Below, one piece after another: positions 57,703 through 64,000 of a stretch of 64,000 nucleotides of DNA (position 1 is the stretch's first letter; each line of letters opens with the position of its first letter). This stretch comes from DAIDJD01 sp035485275 (GTDB lineage: Bacteria; Oederibacteriota; JAJYGY01; DAIDJD01). A program made the position numbers and the translations under genes. The notes below the pieces were generated by a model. The model searched no databases. It worked only from the letters and a program-made list of their open reading frames with translations, and had not been told where the DNA came from. The DNA lies in contig DATHOE010000031.1 of the NCBI GenBank assembly GCA_035485275.1, positions 1-64,000 of the forward strand, written 5' to 3'.

Positions 57703-59136
57703 TCAGCGGGGCAGGACCTTGAGCGTTTGCTTCAAATCATTGTATCCCGTGGCCGCTTCCCAAAGGTTCCCGGTGTTCGCCAGGCGGATGGAATAGTCGG
57801 GACGCCCGTGCAGGCTGGGCGCCGGGTCGGGCAGGTTCAAGAGGACATCATAGCGGCCCGGGGCAAGGGTGGCGGGCACACGCACGTCCACATGCGCGGT
57901 GTATGTCCCCGCGCCGGGCTGCCAGAACCTCGGGTCCGTCCCCTTGGAACGGTCGGGCCTCAGCGCCAGGGCCGTGCCCCCGCCCTTTTCTCCGGTTTTC
58001 CGGAGAATGAGCTCAAAACCCCGCGGATTGTAGCAGTTGGCGGTGCCGTCGTTGGCCACCCGGATGCTCATGCGCAGCACGGCGCCCCGTTTGATCCGGG
58101 CCGAGGGCAAGGAGGAGCTCACAAGGCGGTACCGGTAGCCCAGCGCGGCCACCAGGTCCATGCAGCCGCCCTTGACCCAGCCTTGGATGACCTGGGGATG
58201 GTAGCCCGCGTGCACGGCGCTCCAATGCAGGGCCCTGAGGTCGGCCAGGGTGTTGGCGCAGTCGGCGAAATCGGACATCCCGCAGGTCTCGCCGCCCTCC
58301 ACGGTGTAGAGGTTCTGCAGGCCCAGGAAGGCCTTGGTGGCCCCCGGCGTCGCGCCGGCGGTGTCGTAGGTGCCCCTGTCCCAGAAATCGGCCTCGAAGC
58401 AGTCGTCGTAGGTGCCGATGCGGGCGTAGTCCGAGCCGCCGAAGGCCTCGGCTGAGGTGATGGGCTGGCTGCGCCCGAAGATCTGGCTGGTGTAGCCCGG
58501 GTAGCGCATGGCCACCATGCGGTCGGCGGGGAGGGCCGCCAATTCGGCGCGCAGGATGCGGCCCATGGCAGGGGTGGCCTGGCGCGACTTGTCGGTCAGT
58601 CCGTTGGTGGAGTGGTGCCATTCCCCCCAGGTGCCGACGAAACCGGCCTCCAGATAGGCGATGACGTCCTCGTTGGCCCGCAGGATGGGGGCCAGCTGCT
58701 TGATGTGCCCCTCCACGACGCTTTCCGGCGCGTCCGCCTCCCCGATGGGGCCCTCGTTGTAGGAGAAACGCGGGATCAGCTTGATGCCCAGGGTCCGGGC
58801 CTCGGCGAAGTCGGCGTCGATCTGCGCGAGCAGGGAAGCGCTGAGGGGCCGGTCGCGGAAGTCCCGAAGGCAGAAATAGCGGCGCATCAGGGTGATGGCG
58901 CCGTGGCCGGTGGGGTTGGAGGCCACCTGGTCCTTGAAGGCGTTCGCGTTCAAGTCCTGGTTGCCTGGGCTTCCCGCGCCGTAGAAATAGGTCTGCACGA
59001 ATAGCCCGCGTTCGGGGTTCTTGAAATCCGTGCTGGTGTCGGCCTGGTAACGGACCGTGGCCGGGCGGCCCGGGGCGGGCGGCAGGCAGAGAGCCAGGGC
59101 GAGCGCGGCGAATTTCGAACGGATGGGATTCGGAAT
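57703..59136 (-). CDS. secreted DUF4874/DUF4832 protein with apparent ATT start codon
   Basis: The frame codes for a full family member of 477 residues: FKNPERGLFVQTY, RFSYNEGPIG, YLEAGFVGTWGEWHHSTNG, GTYDDCFEADFWDRGTY, EGGETCG, NCYNPRGFELIL, FWQPG. In frame upstream of GTG 58998 there is no ATG, GTG or TTG before the stop at 59173-59175, yet conserved family residues lie upstream of 58998. An ATT at 59136 sits 5 bases after a perfect GGAGG and opens a signal-peptide-like sequence (RSKFAALALALCLPPAPG). It begins 36 bases after the exporter gene's stop and is likely co-transcribed with it. It has no linker or sorting-like tail. Confidence 0.8.
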   Translation of the reverse strand: MPNPIRSKFAALALALCLPPAPGRPATVRYQADTSTDFKNPERGLFVQTYFYGAGSPGNQDLNANAFKDQVASNPTGHGAITLMRRYFCLRDFRDRPLSASLLAQIDADFAEARTLGIKLIPRFSYNEGPIGEADAPESVVEGHIKQLAPILRANEDVIAYLEAGFVGTWGEWHHSTNGLTDKSRQATPAMGRILRAELAALPADRMVAMRYPGYTSQIFGRSQPITSAEAFGGSDYARIGTYDDCFEADFWDRGTYDTAGATPGATKAFLGLQNLYTVEGGETCGMSDFADCANTLADLRALHWSAVHAGYHPQVIQGWVKGGCMDLVAALGYRYRLVSSSLPSARIKRGAVLRMSIRVANDGTANCYNPRGFELILRKTGEKGGGTALALRPDRSKGTDPRFWQPGAGTYTAHVDVRVPATLAPGRYDVLLNLPDPAPSLHGRPDYSIRLANTGNLWEAATGYNDLKQTLKVLPR

Positions 59137-59172
59137 GGGAGCCTCCGGGCAAGGGGGAGAGGTCGTGACGTT

Positions 59173-60930
<1,758 letters not shown>

Positions 60931-60936
60931 GGAACC

Positions 60937-60942
60937 ATTATA
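60937..60942 (-). promoter_or_regulatory. -10 box of the ABC exporter gene, leaderless geometry
   Basis: TATAAT on the minus strand is separated from the ATG (60930) by GGTTCC, 6 bases. Transcription should start at or beside the ATG. The -35 at 17-18 bases is weak (TTAGCC). From here to 61067 the sequence is AT-rich and holds nothing else I can name. Confidence 0.55.
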
Positions 60943-61067
60943 CCGCCGCGACTTTCATTCGGCTAAACCTTAAAAGTGGTTGATATTTAAGGAAAAAAGA
61001 GCGAATTGTGATTCTCATTATTTTTAGATAAATCAAAAAAATAACATATCAAAATGATAAACTTATA

Positions 61068-61096
61068 TTGACATATTTTATAACATGGATTATTAT
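61068..61096 (+). promoter_or_regulatory. consensus sigma70 promoter of the sulfate operon
   Basis: A perfect TTGACA (61068-61073), a 17-base spacer and TATTAT (61091-61096) predict a transcript starting near 61103. It is the best promoter in the window and feeds a structured leader. Confidence 0.85.
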
Positions 61097-61102
61097 CCCC
61101 AA

Positions 61103-61256
61103 GTACTGCGGTGAGGCTTTAAGGACCAACTTGCCCCGACCGTGACCGGATCCTTCCACCTTGGTGGAGGGGGCCGGACTGAACTGGGGGCTAAAGCGGA
61201 TGAAACCAGCTACCCCTGTAGCCCGGCCCATCCCCATGGTCCGGGCTTTTTGTTTT
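61103..61256 (+). ncRNA. structured leader RNA (candidate riboswitch/attenuator) of the sulfate operon
   Basis: Between a strong promoter and an intrinsic terminator lie about 150 bases with several stems: CCGG (61146-61149) with CCGG (61174-61177) enclosing TCCACC/GGTGGA; GCTAC (61209-61213) with GTAGC (61218-61222); and the terminator. GGGCCGG (61171-61177) can alternatively pair with CCGGCCC (61223-61229), and GGGCTA (61188-61193) with TAGCCC (61219-61224), both breaking the terminator stem. A single-stranded GGATGAAACC core lies at 61198-61207. Genes downstream concern sulfate uptake and SAM-dependent methylation, so a sulfur-metabolite sensor is the natural guess. It does not match the SAM-I consensus well enough for me to name it. 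Confidence 0.6.
61220..61256 (+). terminator. intrinsic terminator in the leader of the sulfate operon
   Basis: AGCCCGG (61220-61226) pairs with CCGGGCT (61241-61247), with CCA/TGG extending inside, followed by TTTTTGTTTT. It stands before, not after, the operon's genes, so it must be conditional. Confidence 0.8.
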
Positions 61257-61320
61257 GCGCAAGCATCACGGATAGCGGGCTCCCACGCGATGGCGCGGGC
61301 CGCTGACTACAGGAGGAGCC

Positions 61321-61512
61321 GTGGCGATACCCGTCAAGGATTACGACCTCGAGAACGAGGAGCACCGAAGTTTGGCGCTGGAAATTTTTGGGGCCCTGCG
61401 GGGCCTGCGCTACGGAACCGTATCCATCACCGTCCACGACGGACAGGTCGTACAGATCGACCGGCACGAGCGCCTGCGGCTCGCCGGGGGCTCCAAGACC
61501 AAGCCCGCCTGA
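61321..61512 (+). CDS. YezD-like small protein (DUF2292)
   Basis: The 63-residue protein starts at GTG after AGGAGGAGCC. It fits the YezD/DUF2292 pattern: ALEIFGALRGLRYGTVSITV followed by HDGQVVQIDRHERLRL. Such proteins are commonly encoded with sulfate or sulfur-amino-acid genes; their function is not known. It is the first gene after the leader terminator, 30 bases before the sulfate-binding protein gene. Confidence 0.85.
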   Translation: MAIPVKDYDLENEEHRSLALEIFGALRGLRYGTVSITVHDGQVVQIDRHERLRLAGGSKTKPA

Positions 61513-61541
61513 CACCCTTACCCTTCATCCCGGGAGGCACC

Positions 61542-62558
61542 ATGAACATTCTCAGAAACGGACATTTTAAAGCTGCGCTACTGACCGGCGCCTTGGCCCT
61601 ATCCTCCGCCCTCCGCGCCGACGTGGCCCTGCTGAACGTGTCCTACGACCCCACCCGCGAGCTCTACGAGGAATACAACAAGGCTTTTGAGGCGCACTGG
61701 CTCAAGGAGACCGGGGAGACCGTGACCGTCAACCAGTCCCATGGCGGCTCAGGGGCCCAGGCCCGGGCGGTCATCGACGGCCTGCAGGCCGACGTGGTGA
61801 CGCTGGCCCTATCCGCGGACATCGACGCCATCGCCGACAAGGCCGAACTGCTGCCCCAGGACTGGGAGACGAAGCTCCCCGACCACAGCACGCCCTACAC
61901 CAGCACCATCGTATTCCTGGTGCGCAAAGGAAACCCCAAGCACGTCAAGGATTGGGATGACCTCATCAGGACCGGCGTCAGCGTGATCCCCGCGAACCCG
62001 AAGACGAGCGGCGGCGCCCGTTGGACCTACCTGGCGGCCTGGGGCGCGGCCCTGAAGCGCCACCATGGCGACGAGGCGGCCGCCAGGGCCTACGTCACGG
62101 CGTTCTACCAGCATGCGCCGGTGCTCGACGCGGGCGCACGCGGGGCCACCACCACCTTCGTGGAACGGGGCATCGGGGACGTCCTGGTGGGCTGGGAGAA
62201 CGAGGCCTACCTGGCGAAGAGGCAGGCTCCGGGCGAGTTCGAGGTGGTGGTGCCTTCGGCCAGCATCCTGGCGGAACCGCCCGTCGCCGTGGTCGAAAAG
62301 AACGCCGAGAGGCACGGAACGACCGAGGTGGCGCAAGCCTATCTGAAGTACCTCTACAGCCATGAGGGCCAGGAAATCGCGGCGAAGTATTTCTACCGCC
62401 CCCGCGACCCAAAGGTGCTGGCGGAGCATTCCAGGGAGTTCGCCAAGGTGAAACTGTTCACGATCGAGAAGCTCTTTGGCGGTTGGAAAAAGGCGCAGGC
62501 CGCCCATTTCGCCGACGGCGGCATCTTCGATCAAATTTACGCGCCGGCGTCGAGGTGA
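61542..62558 (+). CDS. sbp: sulfate/thiosulfate ABC transporter substrate-binding protein
   Basis: The 338-residue protein has a signal peptide (LLTGALALSSALRA) and the sulfate-binding protein signatures: LLNVSYDPTRELYEEYN, NQSHGGSGAQARAVIDGL, ADVVTLALSADIDAI, NPKTSGGARWTYLAAWG and VGWENEAYLA. It would bind sulfate in the periplasm for a CysTWA-type importer, whose other parts are not in the window. GGGAGG precedes its ATG. Confidence 0.93.
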   Translation: MNILRNGHFKAALLTGALALSSALRADVALLNVSYDPTRELYEEYNKAFEAHWLKETGETVTVNQSHGGSGAQARAVIDGLQADVVTLALSADIDAIADKAELLPQDWETKLPDHSTPYTSTIVFLVRKGNPKHVKDWDDLIRTGVSVIPANPKTSGGARWTYLAAWGAALKRHHGDEAAARAYVTAFYQHAPVLDAGARGATTTFVERGIGDVLVGWENEAYLAKRQAPGEFEVVVPSASILAEPPVAVVEKNAERHGTTEVAQAYLKYLYSHEGQEIAAKYFYRPRDPKVLAEHSREFAKVKLFTIEKLFGGWKKAQAAHFADGGIFDQIYAPASR

Positions 62559-62602
62559 CGGATTTATCCGTCGATACCCTGCGCGACAATCGGGAGTCCG
62601 AC

Positions 62603-63460
62603 ATGAGCGACAAGACGATTTCGAAGGCGCCTACCCTGGCGCAGTTTTCAGAGGAACTCGATTTCCGGGAATTCGAAAAAAAGGGCTGGGAACGGGCCGC
62701 CGGCCCCTACCACAAGGGATTCTCGAAGATCACGCCCCTGACCGCCCAGGCCCTGGTGCGGGAGGCAGGGGTGGCCGCGGGCCAGAGGGTGCTGGATGTG
62801 GCGAGCGGCCCGGGCTACGCCGCGGCCGCAGCCGCCTTGCGCGGCGCCCAGGTCCTGGGCATAGACATCGCCGAAGCGGTCGTGGCCCTGGCGCGGGCGG
62901 AAAACCCCGGCCTGGAAGTGCGCCTGGGCGACGCCGAGTCCCTGGAACTGCCGGACGCGAGCTTCGACGCGGTGCTCTTGAACTACGCCTTGATGCACCT
63001 GGCCGATCCGGACAAGGCCCTGAGGGAGGCATACCGTGTCCTGAGGCCGGGCGGGCGGGTGGCCTTTTCCGCCTGGACCTCCGGCGGGGAGGCAGCCGCC
63101 TTCACGCTCATACTGTCCATCGTGGCTAAGCACGGGGAGCCCGACCTGCGCCTGCCGGAGGGCCCCGATTTTTTCCGCTTTTCCGATATCGGAGAGAACC
63201 TGCGCAGCCTGAGCGCCGCGGGCTTCAGGCAGGCGCGCAGCGAACTGTTCCAGCAATTCTGGAGGCTCAGGGATCCCGACGAGGTCTTTGACACCTTCAT
63301 CCACGGCACGGTGCGGACCGGGGCCCTGCTCCGCGGGCAGGCGCCGGGGGCCTTGCGGAAGATACGCGAAGAACTGGCCGCGGAAGTCGCCAGATACAGG
63401 GTGGGGGCGGAATACCTCCTGCCCATGGCGGCCGTGATCGCGGTCGGCACAAAGTCGTGA
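62603..63460 (+). CDS. class I SAM-dependent methyltransferase
   Basis: The 285-residue protein has motif I VLDVASGPGYAAAAAA near residue 60, an acidic end of strand 2 (VLGIDIAEAVV), AVLLNYALMHLADPDKAL and EAYRVLRPGGRVAFSAW, as in the UbiE/Methyltransf_11 group. Substrate is not evident. It follows the sulfate-binding protein gene by 44 bases in the same direction, so sulfate uptake and SAM use are probably linked by transcription. Confidence 0.88.
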   Translation: MSDKTISKAPTLAQFSEELDFREFEKKGWERAAGPYHKGFSKITPLTAQALVREAGVAAGQRVLDVASGPGYAAAAAALRGAQVLGIDIAEAVVALARAENPGLEVRLGDAESLELPDASFDAVLLNYALMHLADPDKALREAYRVLRPGGRVAFSAWTSGGEAAAFTLILSIVAKHGEPDLRLPEGPDFFRFSDIGENLRSLSAAGFRQARSELFQQFWRLRDPDEVFDTFIHGTVRTGALLRGQAPGALRKIREELAAEVARYRVGAEYLLPMAAVIAVGTKS

Positions 63461-63572
63461 ACGCCGTTTAGGCGGGTTCGGATCCGACGCCGACGCTCCC
63501 TGGCGAGGCGGAATTTATATCCCAATGATGAAGCTGTGATCCCACCAGGAAGCGGCGGACTTAAGGAGAACC

Positions 63573-64000
63573 ATGAAAAGATTTCTGGCGATCGCACTCG
63601 TCCTGGCCTTGGCGCCGGCGACATTGGTTCGGGCGGACGAAGAGGCCTCATCCGGCCAGCCGAGCCTGGATCAGCGCGTGAACGCACTGGAAGGGAAACT
63701 CGCGGCCCTCAGCCCGGTGACCGGGACGGCCCTCACCCTCAAAGCCGACATTTCCCCCTACAGCGGGATCGGCATCTACAACAGCGACGGAAGCTACGGC
63801 ATCCAGTTCAGCGGCCTGATCCAGGAGGACAGCCGGAACTACCTGTATAAGGGGCTCAACACCAAGACCGGACTCACGGCGCAGCCGGTCAACGAGTTCG
63901 TGCTAGCCCGGGCCCGCCTGCAGGTGGACGGCTATCTTGGGCCCAGGGTGCATCTGCGCTACCAGGAGGATTTCTCCAACAACGGCGGCAACAGCGGCGT
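63573..64000 (+). CDS. phosphate-selective-porin-like outer membrane protein, 3' end outside window
   Basis: The start is at ATG 63573 after AAGGAG; 142 codons are visible. A signal peptide (FLAIALVLALAPATLVRA) is followed by a short coiled-coil-like stretch (LDQRVNALEGKLAAL) and the beginning of a barrel: YGIQFSGLIQEDSRNYLY and FVLARARLQVDGYLGPRVHL, the pattern of OprO/OprP-type porins (Porin_O_P). Located after the sulfate genes, it may admit sulfate or phosphate. A possible TATATC box lies about 50 bases upstream. Confidence 0.8.
   Translation, partial: MKRFLAIALVLALAPATLVRADEEASSGQPSLDQRVNALEGKLAALSPVTGTALTLKADISPYSGIGIYNSDGSYGIQFSGLIQEDSRNYLYKGLNTKTGLTAQPVNEFVLARARLQVDGYLGPRVHLRYQEDFSNNGGNSG

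Noticed and set aside
61198..61207. SAM-I riboswitch call based on GGATGAAACC
   Set aside because: The 5' AGAG, the GGACTGGCCC segment and the GGCAACC partner are not in the required order, so I only report an unnamed structured leader.

Overview
The window reads as high-GC chromosomal DNA from a Gram-negative-type (diderm) bacterium: it holds a phosphate-selective-porin-like gene, two beta-barrel-like proteins (one ending in Phe), several lipoproteins and many Sec signal peptides. Long Ser/Thr-Pro linkers in surface proteins, a large DUF4832/DUF4874 family and sorting-like C-termini suggest an uncultured or candidate-phylum lineage; that placement is inference. I saw no transposase, phage gene, CRISPR array, rRNA or tRNA.

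Layout. 1-7119: a truncated secreted modular protein, an FG-GAP lipoprotein, then a two-gene operon (GH36 raffinose-synthase-type alpha-galactosidase plus Gfo/Idh/MocA oxidoreductase) closed by a terminator. 7183-14817: an operon of a carbohydrate-binding-like protein and two DUF4832 proteins, divergent from an AraC regulator; then a second, paralogous AraC gene followed by a beta-propeller glycosidase/phosphorylase-like gene. 14978-15871: a sugar-phosphate nucleotidyltransferase. 15932-22790: two giant secreted proteins with Cys-flanked Ser/Thr-Pro linkers and a shared three-part C-terminus. 22930-27391: an amino-sugar operon (N-acetylhexosamine 1-kinase-like, ASKHA sugar kinase, PIG-L deacetylase, SIS isomerase/deaminase). 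27419-42107: four more large secreted proteins, three of them DUF4874/DUF4832 paralogues. 42124-42975: a DUF4380-like protein. 43234-54465: a TPR protein and a long operon of two outer-membrane-like proteins, two lipoproteins, two secreted proteins and galactokinase, ending at a strong hairpin. 54526-57587: a sugar ABC importer without its ATPase. 57703-60930: an ABC exporter and a sixth DUF4832 protein. 61068-64000: a sulfate-uptake operon with a sharp promoter, a structured leader RNA ending in an attenuator-like terminator, a YezD-like peptide, a sulfate-binding protein, a methyltransferase, and the start of a porin gene.

How it may work together (inference). The DUF4832 proteins, the CBM3-like module and other binding modules would act outside the cell or on its surface on a galactose- and amino-sugar-containing glycan. 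The barrels and the MalFG-type importer would bring in fragments. GH36, galactokinase, the nucleotidyltransferase and the amino-sugar operon would feed the sugars into metabolism, under two AraC regulators. The most novel elements are the DUF4832 expansion, the rule that a Cys stands directly before each major Ser/Thr-Pro linker, the shared upstream elements of the surface genes, and the sulfate-operon leader.
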